In this document: in pieces, positions 17,441 through 26,286 of the stretch
How positions within the stretch are numbered: the stretch's first letter is position 1
Layout: each line of letters starts with the position of its first letter
Assembly (NCBI RefSeq): GCF_002269125.1
Contig: NZ_NQKI01000004.1
Coordinates: 108,090-172,089, forward strand
DNA length: 64,000 bases
Direction: 5' to 3'
Origin: Pseudomonas lundensis
GTDB lineage: Bacteria; Pseudomonadota; Gammaproteobacteria; Pseudomonadales; Pseudomonadaceae
Position numbers and translations under genes: made by a program
The notes under the pieces: generated by a model
What the model saw: only the letters and a program-made list of their open reading frames with translations
Database searches by the model: none
What the model was told of the DNA's origin: nothing

Positions 17441-18036
17441 TCACCGGTTTCCTCGAAATGCTCCACCGTCGCAAAGACTTTAAGCCGGGCCCGATGTATC
17501 AGCACCCGGGCATTAGAGAGCGTTATCTGCAGCAGATTACAAATCTCTTCCAGCGCCAACCCCTCGCGCTCACGCAACACCAGCACACTGTTTTGCAACT
17601 GCGGCAGGCTGAGCAGCGTGTGCTCCAGGCACTCGCGCAGTTCGTCCTCAGTCAGCAAGGCTTCCGGGGTGTCCTGATGCCAGGCAAACGGCGCCAACAG
17701 CCAATGGCCATCACTGGAGAAACGGTCATCGTCAACACTGCCGTGGGGCGACGGCAGGTCATCGAGTAGCACTTCGCGCCGGTTCTGCTTGTAACGGTTT
17801 TTGGCAGCGTTGGCCGTGATCGTCAGCAACCAGGTTTTCAGGCTGGAACGGCCTTCGAATCCATCCAGGTTGCGCACGACCGACAGCCAGGCGTCCTGCA
17901 CGGCTTCATCGGCGTGACGGGTGCCGACAATCGCAAACGCCACGGCACGCATGGCGCCTTGATAGGTGCTGACCAGTTCGCGAAATGCGCGTTCTTCACC
18001 GGCCAACAGGCGGGAAAGCAGTTCAGAGTCAGCCAT
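17434..18036 (-). CDS. ECF-type RNA polymerase sigma factor
   Basis: The 200-aa protein has region 2 (about residues 20-90: FRELVSTYQGAMRAVAFAIVG, ADEAVQDAWLSVVRNLDGFEG) and region 4 (about 135-190: LREREGLALEEICNLLQITLSNARVLIHRARLKV). The linker of about 45 residues (90-135) is longer than the minimum. It directs RNA polymerase to its own regulon, held by the overlapping anti-sigma. GAGGCCTG precedes the ATG. The FabH-like gene ends 56 nt upstream on the same strand, so all three are probably one transcript. PAO1 PA3285/PA3286 show the same pair, from memory. Confidence 0.9.
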   Translation of the reverse strand: MADSELLSRLLAGEERAFRELVSTYQGAMRAVAFAIVGTRHADEAVQDAWLSVVRNLDGFEGRSSLKTWLLTITANAAKNRYKQNRREVLLDDLPSPHGSVDDDRFSSDGHWLLAPFAWHQDTPEALLTEDELRECLEHTLLSLPQLQNSVLVLREREGLALEEICNLLQITLSNARVLIHRARLKVFATVEHFEETGEC

Positions 18037-18050
18037 CAGGCCTCACAATT

Positions 18051-18085
18051 GCAGGGCCGCTGCCACACGCGGGCAACGCCCCTGC
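18051..18085 (-). repeat. Two-storey hairpin between the FabH-like and sigma genes
   Basis: GCAGGG...CCCTGC forms the outer stem and TGCC...GGCA the inner stem, separated by a symmetric 4x4 internal loop with a 7-nt apical loop. There is no T tract; it may attenuate or stabilise the operon mRNA. Confidence 0.45.
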
Positions 18086-18092
18086 GACGGGA

Positions 18093-19214
18093 TTAACGCT
18101 TGCGCAAGATCACGCTGCCGATGGAGTAGCCCGCACCGAACGAACTGAGAATGGCCAGCGCGCCGCCGGGCAAGTCGTCCTGGTATTTGTGGAAGGCAAT
18201 CACCGACCCCGCCGAACTGGTGTTGGCGTAGGTATCAAGAATCACAGGTGCTTCTTCAACGGAGGCTTCACGCCCCAGCAAACGCTTGACGATCAGGTGG
18301 TTCATGCTCAGGTTGGCCTGGTGCAGCCAGAAACGCTTCACGTGCGCCACGTCCAGCTGGTTTTCTTCCAGGTGCTGCCCGATCAGTTCGGCCACCATCG
18401 GGCACACGTCACGGAACACTTTGCGCCCTTCCTGCACGAACAGTTTGTCCGGGCTGTCAGCAGGTTCGTCCGAGGCGCGATTGAGGAAACCGAAATTATT
18501 GCGGATGTTGTTCGAAAAGGTCGTCAGCAACTTGCTGCTAACGATGTCGAATTGATGCGCAGAGGTTGCCAGGTCGGCACGTTCGATGACCACCGCCGTG
18601 GCGGCATCACCAAAGATGAAGTGGCTGTCGCGGTCACGGAAGTTCAGGTGGCCGGTGCACACTTCCGGACTGATCAAGAGCACCGCGCGGGCCTGGCCCA
18701 ACTGCACACTGTTGCTGGCGGTCTGGATACCGAAGGTCGCGGACGAGCAGGCGACGTTCATGTCAAAACCAAACCCCTGAATGCCCAGCGCGTGTTGCAC
18801 TTCAATAGCAATGGCCGGGTACGGGCGTTGCAAGTTGGAACACGCCACGATCACACCGTCGATATCAGCAGCGGTTTTGCCTGCGCGCTCCAACGCCTGT
18901 TTCGCCGCGCCAACCGCCATTTCGCAGAGCACCGACATTTCGTCATTGGAGCGCTCCGGCAAGCGCGGGCGCATGCGCTGCGGGTCAAGGATGCCGTCCT
19001 TGTCCATCACAAAGCGGCTTTTGATGCCGGACGCTTTTTCGATAAAGGCCGCGCTGGATTCAGCCAGAGGCTGGATCTCACCGGCTTCGATGGCAGCCGC
19101 GTGTTCGGCGTTGAACTGTTGCACATAGGTATTGAAAGACTGCACCAGCTCTTCGTTGGAGATGCTGTTGGCCGGGGTATACAGGCCGGTGCCGCTGATG
19201 ACGACGTTATGCAC
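18093..19214 (-). CDS. 3-oxoacyl-ACP synthase III family protein (FabH-like)
   Basis: The 373-aa thiolase-fold enzyme has the active-site Cys in FDMNVACSSATFGIQ, the His in RFWLHQANLSMN and the Asn in DTYANTSSAGSV, a complete FabH Cys-His-Asn triad. It is longer than classical FabH (about 320 aa) because of an N-terminal insertion (about 15-80) and closely matches PAO1 PA3286. That enzyme condenses octanoyl-CoA with malonyl-ACP, shunting beta-oxidation products into fatty acid synthesis. The start is GTG at 19214 with GAGG 7 nt upstream; the longer frame to 19364 runs through promoter-like sequence. Confidence 0.88.
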   Translation of the reverse strand: MHNVVISGTGLYTPANSISNEELVQSFNTYVQQFNAEHAAAIEAGEIQPLAESSAAFIEKASGIKSRFVMDKDGILDPQRMRPRLPERSNDEMSVLCEMAVGAAKQALERAGKTAADIDGVIVACSNLQRPYPAIAIEVQHALGIQGFGFDMNVACSSATFGIQTASNSVQLGQARAVLLISPEVCTGHLNFRDRDSHFIFGDAATAVVIERADLATSAHQFDIVSSKLLTTFSNNIRNNFGFLNRASDEPADSPDKLFVQEGRKVFRDVCPMVAELIGQHLEENQLDVAHVKRFWLHQANLSMNHLIVKRLLGREASVEEAPVILDTYANTSSAGSVIAFHKYQDDLPGGALAILSSFGAGYSIGSVILRKR

Positions 19215-19247
19215 GGTCGTTCCTCTGTTCTGTTCAAGCAGAAAATA

Positions 19248-19265
19248 TTGGTACTTTCGTACCAA
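19248..19265. promoter_or_regulatory. Palindromic operator TTGGTAC-N4-GTACCAA
   Basis: A perfect 7-bp inverted repeat with a 4-nt centre lies 34 nt upstream of the GTG of the FabH-like gene, where it would overlap the promoter. This symmetry suits a TetR-type or similar dimeric repressor. The regulator is not encoded nearby. Confidence 0.6.
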
Positions 19266-19329
19266 ATCATAAAAGGACTCACCCCGGACAAGGGAAGTGA
19301 AGTGCCTTGGGTCCTGTTCGTGTCTGGAT

Positions 19330-19379
19330 GTTATAGCCGCGAAGTTTGCCATAAACGGCAACATTTGCGTTATAGCCGC
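19330..19379. repeat. Direct repeat GTTATAGCCGC x2
   Basis: Two identical 11-mers begin 39 nt apart (19330-19340, 19369-19379). A small hairpin, TTGCC-ataaac-GGCAA, lies between them. On the minus strand each reads GCGGCTATAAC, resembling an extended -10 element, upstream of the FabH-like gene. Confidence 0.5.
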
Positions 19380-19418
19380 AATGATGCCCCTGACCCTGTA
19401 AAGGGGCCAGGGTGATGG

Positions 19419-22400
19419 TTAAGCCTCTACCTGACTCCACTGCTTGCTCAGGCGTTTGTCAGAAATCGGCACCTTGGTGCCCAGCTGCTGACCGAACAGC
19501 GACACCCGGTATTCTTCCAGCCACCAGCGGTACAACTCCAGTTGCGGGTCGCGCTTGCCTTCCTGCGCATGCTTGGTTGCTCGGGCCTGATACTGCGCCC
19601 ACAGCCCGCCGAGTTCGCCACTCCACACCCGGTCTTTTTGCACCTGACCCGGCAGTTTTTCCAGGCGCAACTCAATGGCCTTGAGGTAACGCGGCAGTTC
19701 CTTGAGCCACATCGGCGGGGTTTCCCGAACAAATCCCGGGTACACCAAATGGCTCAGTTGCTGCTTGATGTCATTCAACGCCACGGCTTGGGCCAGGTCG
19801 ATCTTGCCTTTGAAACGCTTTTGCAGGCCGTGCCACAGTGTGAGGATCTCCAACGTCAGCTTCGCCAGTTTCTCCGCATGCTCCGTCCAGCCTGCGCGCT
19901 TGCGCTCGGCCAGCGAAGCCAGCCCGGCGCCATCACGAGGCAGCACGGCCTCGCCCTCAAGAATGCAGCTGTCGAGGCTGGCCAGCAGAATGTCTTCCAC
20001 CAGACTGTCGACCCGTCCCAACTCACGGTACAGCAAGCCCAGCTCGGTCAGCCCCGGCAACTTGCCCCGCAGGAACTTCGCAGGCTCCGACAACTGCTGC
20101 ATCAACAAGCGTTGCAAGGCGCGTCGATGCTGGTATTCCGCCTCGGCCGGGGTCGAGAATCGACCTTCCTTGACCGTATTGCCCTCTTCTACCAGCGCCG
20201 GGTACACCGTCATTGAAAGACCGGCAATCTTTTGCTGGGTTTTCTCCGCCACCGGGGCAAATACTTTGGCTTCCACGGGCTGCTGGCTTTTGGCGCTCTG
20301 CGGCACCGCAAGGGCGGCCTGGCTGGCTTCAGCGAATCGCGCGGTCAGTTCGGCCAGATCGCGGCCCTCGCCAAGGAACTTGCCATTGGCGTCGACGATC
20401 TCCAGGTTCATCCGCAGATGGCTTTCGACCTGCTGCGCGGCCTCGGCCCACGCCTCATCACTGACCCGCGCGCCCGTCATGCGCAGCAGTTCACGTCCTA
20501 GCGCCTGTGGCAACGAGCCCTGACCAAACTCCATACGCTGTAAGGCAGCCTTGACGAAGTCCGGCACCGGCACGAAGTTTTTGCGCAAAGCCTTGGGCAG
20601 ACTGCGCACCAACGCAATGCACTTGGCCTCGATCATACCCGGCACCAGCCATTCCAGACGCTCGGGCGGCAGAACAGACAGCAGCGGCGCTGGCACTTTG
20701 ACTGTCACGCCGTCACGGGGGTGATTGGGCTCAAAGTGATAACTGAGTTCCAGCGTCAACTCCCCCAGCCGCAACGTGTCCGGGTAATGCTGGGCGGTAA
20801 TTTCAGTGGCCTCGCGGGCCAGCACGTCTTCTTCTCGCATGATCAACAGCTGCGGGTCTTTCTGGCTGTTGACCCGGTACCAGCTGTCGAAGGTCGCGGT
20901 CTGATGGATCTCGGCGGGCAAGCGCGCGTCGTAGAACGCAAACAGCGTCTCTTCGTCCGCCAGAATGTCACGACGGCGGGCTTTGGCCTCCAGTTCGTCG
21001 AGCTGTTCCAGCAACCGGGCATTGGCCGCCAGGCACTTGGCCCGCGACTGGATCTCACCGCGTACAAGGCCTTCGCGGATAAACAGCTCGCGGGACAACA
21101 CCGGGTCAATCGGCCCGTAATGCACAGGGCGACGGCCCACCACGATCAAACCGAACAGCGTGATTTGCTCAAATGCCACCACTTGGCCGCGTTTTTTCTC
21201 CCAGTGCGGCTCAACGTAATTCTTTTTGACCAGATGCCCGGCCAATGGCTCGATCCAGTCCGGTTCGATCTTGGCCACCATGCGCGCATACAGCTTGGTG
21301 GTTTCCACCAGTTCGGCGGTCATCAACCATTGCGGGCGTTTTTTGCCCAACCCCGAAGACGGGTGAATCCAGAATCGACGCTGACGCGCGCCCAGATAAT
21401 CGCCGTCTTCCGACTTCTGTCCGATCTGGCTGAGCAAACCCGACAACACGGCTTTGTGCAGTTTCGGATAATCCGCCGGTTCTTTATTGACCGACAGTTG
21501 CAGATCACGGCAGATCAGGCTCAGTTGGCGGTGAGAGTCGCGCCACTCGCGCAAACGCAGGTAGTTCAGGAAGTTCTTGCGGCACCAGTTGCGCAGAGGG
21601 CTGGCGGTCAGCGCCTGGCGCTGCTCTTCAAAACCACGCCACACATTGATCAGCGCCGCAAAGTCCGAATCCACATCCTTCCATTGCGCGTGGGCCTGAT
21701 CGGCCGCCTGCTGACGCTCCGGTGGACGTTCGCGCGGGTCTTGCACCGACATCGCACTGGCCACGATCAACACTTCCTGCAAGCTGCCGAGCTTCGCCGC
21801 TTCAAGCAGCATGCGCCCCATGCGCGGGTCGACCGGCAGGCGCGCCAGTTGGCGCCCCAGTGGGGTCAGCTGGTTCTCGCGGTTGACCGCGGACAGCTCC
21901 TGCAACAGGTTGAAGCCGTCCGTGATGGCTTTGCCGTCTGGCGGTTCGATGAACGGGAACGCGGTTATTTCCCCCAGACGCAAGTGCAGCATTTGCAGGA
22001 TTACCGCAGCGAGGTTGGTGCGAAGAATCTCGGGATCGGTAAATTCCGGGCGCCCGTTGAAGTCTTCTTCGGCGTATAAACGCACACAAATCCCCGGCTC
22101 AACCCGCCCGCATCGGCCTTTGCGCTGATTGGCGCTGGCCTGGGAAATGGCTTCGATCGGCAAACGCTGGACTTTAGCCCGGTAGCTGTAGCGACTGATG
22201 CGCGCGGTGCCGCTGTCGATCACGTAGCGAATGCCCGGCACCGTGAGGGACGTTTCCGCCACGTTGGTCGCCAGCACCACGCGGCGCCCAGGGTGTGACT
22301 GGAAGATCCGCTGCTGCTCGGCCGGAGACAGTCGGGCATACAACGGCAGGATTTCAGTGTGCTTGAGCTGGGCTTTGCGCAGCATGTCGGCAGCATCGCG

Positions 22401-23330
22401 GATTTCACGCTCGCCGGGCAAAAACACCAGCACGTCGCCGGGGCTTTTGCGCTCATGGCGTTCATGGGCAGCAATTTCGTCCAGCGTCGCAATGATCGCC
22501 TGATCGACGCTCAAGTCCTCTTCGACGCTGTTGCCCTCCTCATCCTGCTCCGAGGTCAACGGGCGATACCACGTCTCGACCGGGAACGTGCGGCCAGACA
22601 CTTCCACGATGGGCGCATCGTTGAAGTGCTTGGAAAAACGCTCCAGATCGATGGTGGCCGACGTAATGATGACCTTGAGGTCCGGACGCCGGGGCAGCAG
22701 GATTTTCAGGTAACCGAGCAAAAAATCGATGTTCAGGCTGCGTTCGTGGGCTTCGTCGACGATGATCGTGTCGTAGCGTTCCAGAAAGCGGTCGTGCTGG
22801 GTTTCGGCCAGCAGAATCCCGTCGGTCATCAATTTGATCAGCGTGTTGGAATCGCTTTGATCCTCAAACCGCACCTGATAGCCGACCAGCGCGCCCAACG
22901 GCGTACCCAGCTCTTCGGCCACGCGACTGGCCACGCTTCGGGCCGCGATGCGCCGGGGCTGCGTATGGCCAATCAAACCGTGCTGACCGCGCCCGATTTC
23001 CAGACAGATTTTCGGCAACTGGGTGGTTTTGCCCGAACCGGTTTCACCGGCCAGAATCAGCACTTGATGCTTGAGCAGCGCGGCCTTGATCTCATCGCGC
23101 TTGGCGGCGATCGGCAAATGTTCGTCATAGCGAATCAATGGCACACTGGCCGCCCGCGCTGTCACCTGCGCGCACGACGCCTCGACCCGCGCTACCCAGG
23201 CTGCCAGCTTGGCGTCGTCCGGTTTTTTGCGCAGCTCGTGCAACTGCCGACGCAGCTTGTGGCGGTCGGCAATCATGGCGTGATCGAGGTTTTTCAACAG
23301 CTTGTCGATAGCAGGCGATTCGTCAGTCAT
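19419..23330 (-). CDS. hrpA: ATP-dependent RNA helicase HrpA
   Basis: The 1303-aa DEAH-box protein is full length for HrpA (about 1300). Walker A GETGSGKT is at 95-102 and DEAH (IVDEAHERS) at 192-195; SAT, QRKGRCGRVEPG (motif VI), the winged-helix/ratchet and OB-fold regions and the long HrpA-specific C-terminal domain (DUF3418) follow. HrpA unwinds RNA in ribosome rescue and mRNA processing in E. coli. The start codon has only a weak Shine-Dalgarno. It stands as a single gene between the FabH-like cluster and aceK. Confidence 0.95.
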   Translation of the reverse strand: MTDESPAIDKLLKNLDHAMIADRHKLRRQLHELRKKPDDAKLAAWVARVEASCAQVTARAASVPLIRYDEHLPIAAKRDEIKAALLKHQVLILAGETGSGKTTQLPKICLEIGRGQHGLIGHTQPRRIAARSVASRVAEELGTPLGALVGYQVRFEDQSDSNTLIKLMTDGILLAETQHDRFLERYDTIIVDEAHERSLNIDFLLGYLKILLPRRPDLKVIITSATIDLERFSKHFNDAPIVEVSGRTFPVETWYRPLTSEQDEEGNSVEEDLSVDQAIIATLDEIAAHERHERKSPGDVLVFLPGEREIRDAADMLRKAQLKHTEILPLYARLSPAEQQRIFQSHPGRRVVLATNVAETSLTVPGIRYVIDSGTARISRYSYRAKVQRLPIEAISQASANQRKGRCGRVEPGICVRLYAEEDFNGRPEFTDPEILRTNLAAVILQMLHLRLGEITAFPFIEPPDGKAITDGFNLLQELSAVNRENQLTPLGRQLARLPVDPRMGRMLLEAAKLGSLQEVLIVASAMSVQDPRERPPERQQAADQAHAQWKDVDSDFAALINVWRGFEEQRQALTASPLRNWCRKNFLNYLRLREWRDSHRQLSLICRDLQLSVNKEPADYPKLHKAVLSGLLSQIGQKSEDGDYLGARQRRFWIHPSSGLGKKRPQWLMTAELVETTKLYARMVAKIEPDWIEPLAGHLVKKNYVEPHWEKKRGQVVAFEQITLFGLIVVGRRPVHYGPIDPVLSRELFIREGLVRGEIQSRAKCLAANARLLEQLDELEAKARRRDILADEETLFAFYDARLPAEIHQTATFDSWYRVNSQKDPQLLIMREEDVLAREATEITAQHYPDTLRLGELTLELSYHFEPNHPRDGVTVKVPAPLLSVLPPERLEWLVPGMIEAKCIALVRSLPKALRKNFVPVPDFVKAALQRMEFGQGSLPQALGRELLRMTGARVSDEAWAEAAQQVESHLRMNLEIVDANGKFLGEGRDLAELTARFAEASQAALAVPQSAKSQQPVEAKVFAPVAEKTQQKIAGLSMTVYPALVEEGNTVKEGRFSTPAEAEYQHRRALQRLLMQQLSEPAKFLRGKLPGLTELGLLYRELGRVDSLVEDILLASLDSCILEGEAVLPRDGAGLASLAERKRAGWTEHAEKLAKLTLEILTLWHGLQKRFKGKIDLAQAVALNDIKQQLSHLVYPGFVRETPPMWLKELPRYLKAIELRLEKLPGQVQKDRVWSGELGGLWAQYQARATKHAQEGKRDPQLELYRWWLEEYRVSLFGQQLGTKVPISDKRLSKQWSQVEA

Positions 23331-23495
23331 CAGGTGCGTAAAAGTCTTGGTAAATGCAGGGGGCGGATTGTCGCAGATTTAGGGTGCCAAGCACGAATCT
23401 GTAGCAAAACGGGGCTAATTTTAAGGTAGCAACGAGGCGTCAAAAAACGCCAACCCTGTCAAATTCTCTGAGAGGTGCAAGGTCGTCCGATACCC

Positions 23496-25205
23496 TCACC
23501 CCCGACGCCGATAAGGAAACACGTCCATCACCTTGCCAGACGCGATGGAGGCTTGGAGGCCTTTCCAGTAATCGGCGTCGTAGATCTCGCCGTGCAGCTC
23601 GTCGAACAAACGGCGCTGGCGGGCATCGGCAAACAGGAACGGCGGAAACTCTTCGGGGAACACGTCCAGCGGGCCTATGGAATACCACGGCTCGCTGGCC
23701 ATTTCGTCTTCAGGGGTGCGCGGTTGGGGGATGTGGCGGAAGTTGGCTTCGGTCAGAAAGCAGATTTCGTCGTAGTCGTAGAACACCACTCGGCCGTGGC
23801 GGGTGACACCGAAGTTTTTCAACAGCATGTCGCCTGGGAAGATGTTGGCCGCCGCCAGTTGTTTGATCGCCAGCCCATAGTCGTCGAGGGCTTCACGGAT
23901 TTGCGCGGGGTTGGCGTGTTCCAGGTACAGGTTGAGCGGGGTCATGCGCCGCTCCGTCCAGCAGTGGCGAATCAGTACCGTGTCGCCTTCAACTTCAACC
24001 GTGGAGGGAGCCACGTCCAACAGTTCGGCCAGGCATTCGGGTTCGAACTTGCTGAGCGGAAAACGGAAATCCGCGAACTCCTGGGTGTCGGCCATGCGCC
24101 CGACCCGATCCACGCTTTTGACCAGCCGGTATTTCTCGATGACCGTGGCCCGGTTGACGTTTTTCGAGGGTGAAAACTTGTCCTTGATCAGTTTGAACAC
24201 GGTGTTGAAGCCCGGCAGGGTAAACACGGTCATGACCATGCCGCGCACGCCGGGGGCCATGATGAAGCGGTCATCCGTGGTGGCCAGGTGGTTGATCAGG
24301 GCGCGGTAGAACTCGGACTTCCCGTGCTTGTAAAAACCGATGGAGGTGTAGAGTTCGGCAATGTGCTTGCCCGGCAGGATGCGTTTGAGAAAGCCGACAA
24401 ACTCCGCAGGCACTGGCACGTCGACCATGAAGTACGAACGGGTGAAGGAGAAGATGATCGACACCTCGGCTTCATCGGTGATCAAGGCGTCAATCTGAAT
24501 GCCCCGTCCTTCGCGGTGCAGCAGCGGGATCACCAGCGGCCACTGTTCGTCGCGGGTGTACAGACGCCCCACCAAGTAGGCCCCTTTGTTGCGATACAAC
24601 ACCGAGCCAAACAGTTCGATGTGCATGTCCGGGTCTTTGCACACCCAGTCGGGCAGATTTTCACGCAGGTGTACTTCCAGCCTTCGCACATCCTCTGGTA
24701 AATCGGCGTACGGCTCGCTGAACGCAAAGTCACTGAAGATCTGCGTGAGTGTGAGGCTTAACTGCCCTGCAGGGCGATATGTCCGGGTTTGTGCGGCCCG
24801 CGGCTGACGCAAGGCCGGGCGCGTGGTGTGAATAAACATGCACTCGTCGCTGATCAGGTCGTGGCTGAACAGGCTGCAAAACGTTGAGTTGTACCACGTC
24901 TCGGCCAACTCATCGTCCAGCCGCGGGTCAATCAGCCAGATGTAAGCGCGCTTGACCAACGGCCACTGGCTGGCGTCCAGCAACCCCTGTTCACCGAACG
25001 CCGATTGCAAGCGCTGGCTGACCTGACTGACTTTTTGCTCGTAGAGGTTGATCCGTGCCGCTGAAGCCTCCTGCGCGTCCTGCCACAGCGCACCTTCAAA
25101 ACGGGCACGGGCACCGTCAGTGATGTGCCGAAAGTGCTCACGGTAATCATCGAAGCCATCGAGAATCAGTGTCGCGATGGCGTCGGCCGGCCAGGTACGG
25201 GGCAT
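23496..25205 (-). CDS. aceK: Isocitrate dehydrogenase kinase/phosphatase
   Basis: The 569-aa protein matches AceK in length and features: a regulatory N-terminal half, then the kinase-like domain with the ATP loop [18 protein letters not shown] (about 312-329), the conserved Lys in VFKLIKDKF, and the catalytic/metal Asp in DYDEICFL (about 456). AceK switches isocitrate dehydrogenase between active and phosphorylated forms, setting flow between the TCA cycle and the glyoxylate shunt. Here aceK is not beside aceA/aceB, as usual in pseudomonads. The ATG at 25205 has GAGG 7 nt upstream; the extension to 25319 is not conserved. Confidence 0.95.
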   Translation of the reverse strand: MPRTWPADAIATLILDGFDDYREHFRHITDGARARFEGALWQDAQEASAARINLYEQKVSQVSQRLQSAFGEQGLLDASQWPLVKRAYIWLIDPRLDDELAETWYNSTFCSLFSHDLISDECMFIHTTRPALRQPRAAQTRTYRPAGQLSLTLTQIFSDFAFSEPYADLPEDVRRLEVHLRENLPDWVCKDPDMHIELFGSVLYRNKGAYLVGRLYTRDEQWPLVIPLLHREGRGIQIDALITDEAEVSIIFSFTRSYFMVDVPVPAEFVGFLKRILPGKHIAELYTSIGFYKHGKSEFYRALINHLATTDDRFIMAPGVRGMVMTVFTLPGFNTVFKLIKDKFSPSKNVNRATVIEKYRLVKSVDRVGRMADTQEFADFRFPLSKFEPECLAELLDVAPSTVEVEGDTVLIRHCWTERRMTPLNLYLEHANPAQIREALDDYGLAIKQLAAANIFPGDMLLKNFGVTRHGRVVFYDYDEICFLTEANFRHIPQPRTPEDEMASEPWYSIGPLDVFPEEFPPFLFADARQRRLFDELHGEIYDADYWKGLQASIASGKVMDVFPYRRRG

Positions 25206-25340
25206 GGGTGAACCTCTGCACGAACGTCGTTGATGGGGGTGTTCGCCTGAGCTTAGAGGCCAATTGTTACCAGACGCAACCATTGCCTTGTGCGCTGCAT
25301 CCCCTACACTGCCCGCCACAAAACGCGTAAGGAAACAACC

Positions 25341-26225
25341 GTGAAACTCGTCGATATCGTGCGCATGCTGTCGCTAGCAGGCATTTGGGGCGCCAGCTTT
25401 TTGTTTATGCGGATAATCGCACCGGTTCTCGGCTCCCTACCGACCGCTTTTTTTCGTGTGTCCATCGCGGCCACCGGCTTGTTGGTCATTCTGGCGCTGA
25501 TGCGCGTTAGCTGGAATTTCGGCGGTAAGTTCAACGTGGTGCTGATTCTCGGGGTCATCAACTCCGGCATACCGGCCACGTTGTATTCCGTGGCAGCCCA
25601 AGTGCTACCTGCCGGGTACTCAGCCATTTTCAACGCCACCACGCCGCTGATGGGGGTGTTGATTGGCGGTCTGTTTTTCAGCGAAAAACTCACGCTGACC
25701 AAAATGGCGGGGGTGTTTTTGGGCCTGCTGGGGGTGGGTATTCTGACCCGGGCGGGGCCTGTCGCGTTTGACATGGATTTGCTGATGGGCGCCCTCGCCT
25801 GCTTGCTGGCTACGACCTGCTACGGTTTCGCCGGCTTTTTGGCGCGCCGCTGGCTGGATCAACAAGGCGGCCTGGACCCGCGACTTTCGGCGCTGGGCAG
25901 CATGCTCGGGGCCACGCTGTTCCTGCTGCCGCTGTTTGCGGTCAGCCTGATCCATCAGCCACCCGCCAGTTGGGGCGGGATGAGCGTGTGGTTGTCTCTG
26001 TTGGGGTTGGGCCTGTTGTGCACAGCGTTTGCGTACATTTTGTACTTCCGGCTACTCACCAGCATCGGCCCGGTCAAGTCCATGACCGTGACCTTTATGA
26101 TCCCGCCGTTCGGCGTGCTGTGGGGCGCGCTGTTTCTGGACGAACCGTTGTCGATGGCGCATGTGTATGGCGGGCTGCTGATCGCCGTGGCGCTGTGGTT
26201 GGTGCTCAGACCCGCCCGGCTTTGA
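25341..26225 (+). CDS. DMT superfamily (EamA) transporter
   Basis: The 294-aa ten-helix inner-membrane protein has [13 protein letters not shown] in helix 1 and the second-repeat motif [20 protein letters not shown], both standard for EamA exporters. The start is GTG with AAGGAA upstream; a longer frame from 25290 adds non-hydrophobic residues. Divergent from aceK across 135 nt. Convergent with another DMT gene, which is notable for paralogues side by side. Substrate unknown. Confidence 0.9.
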   Translation: MKLVDIVRMLSLAGIWGASFLFMRIIAPVLGSLPTAFFRVSIAATGLLVILALMRVSWNFGGKFNVVLILGVINSGIPATLYSVAAQVLPAGYSAIFNATTPLMGVLIGGLFFSEKLTLTKMAGVFLGLLGVGILTRAGPVAFDMDLLMGALACLLATTCYGFAGFLARRWLDQQGGLDPRLSALGSMLGATLFLLPLFAVSLIHQPPASWGGMSVWLSLLGLGLLCTAFAYILYFRLLTSIGPVKSMTVTFMIPPFGVLWGALFLDEPLSMAHVYGGLLIAVALWLVLRPARL

Positions 26226-26241
26226 CAAAGGAATGAAGCAC

Positions 26242-26274
26242 GCTGCGAAGCAAGCCGAAGGCTCCCTTCGCAGC
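26242..26274. terminator. Hairpin between convergent transporter genes
   Basis: GCTGCGAAG and CTTCGCAGC form a 9-bp perfect stem with a 15-nt loop. It shares the core CAGGCTGCGAAGGG (minus strand) with the hairpin at 28591-28664. No T tract. Confidence 0.5.
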
Positions 26275-26286
26275 CTGGGTCAGCGA

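Noticed and set aside
18051..18085. The FabH/sigma spacer hairpin as an intrinsic terminator
   Set aside because: No T tract follows in either direction, and the sigma gene starts just downstream.
17985..19415. A 476-aa open frame on the + strand across the FabH-like and ECF sigma genes
   Set aside because: It is antisense to genes with clear catalytic and DNA-binding motifs, has no ribosome binding site and is low in hydrophobic or domain character. It is a shadow of high GC at third positions.
20721..22079. A 452-aa open frame on the + strand inside hrpA
   Set aside because: Antisense to the DEAH helicase, which shows full motif conservation; the composition (His, Gln, Arg-rich) is typical of antisense frames.
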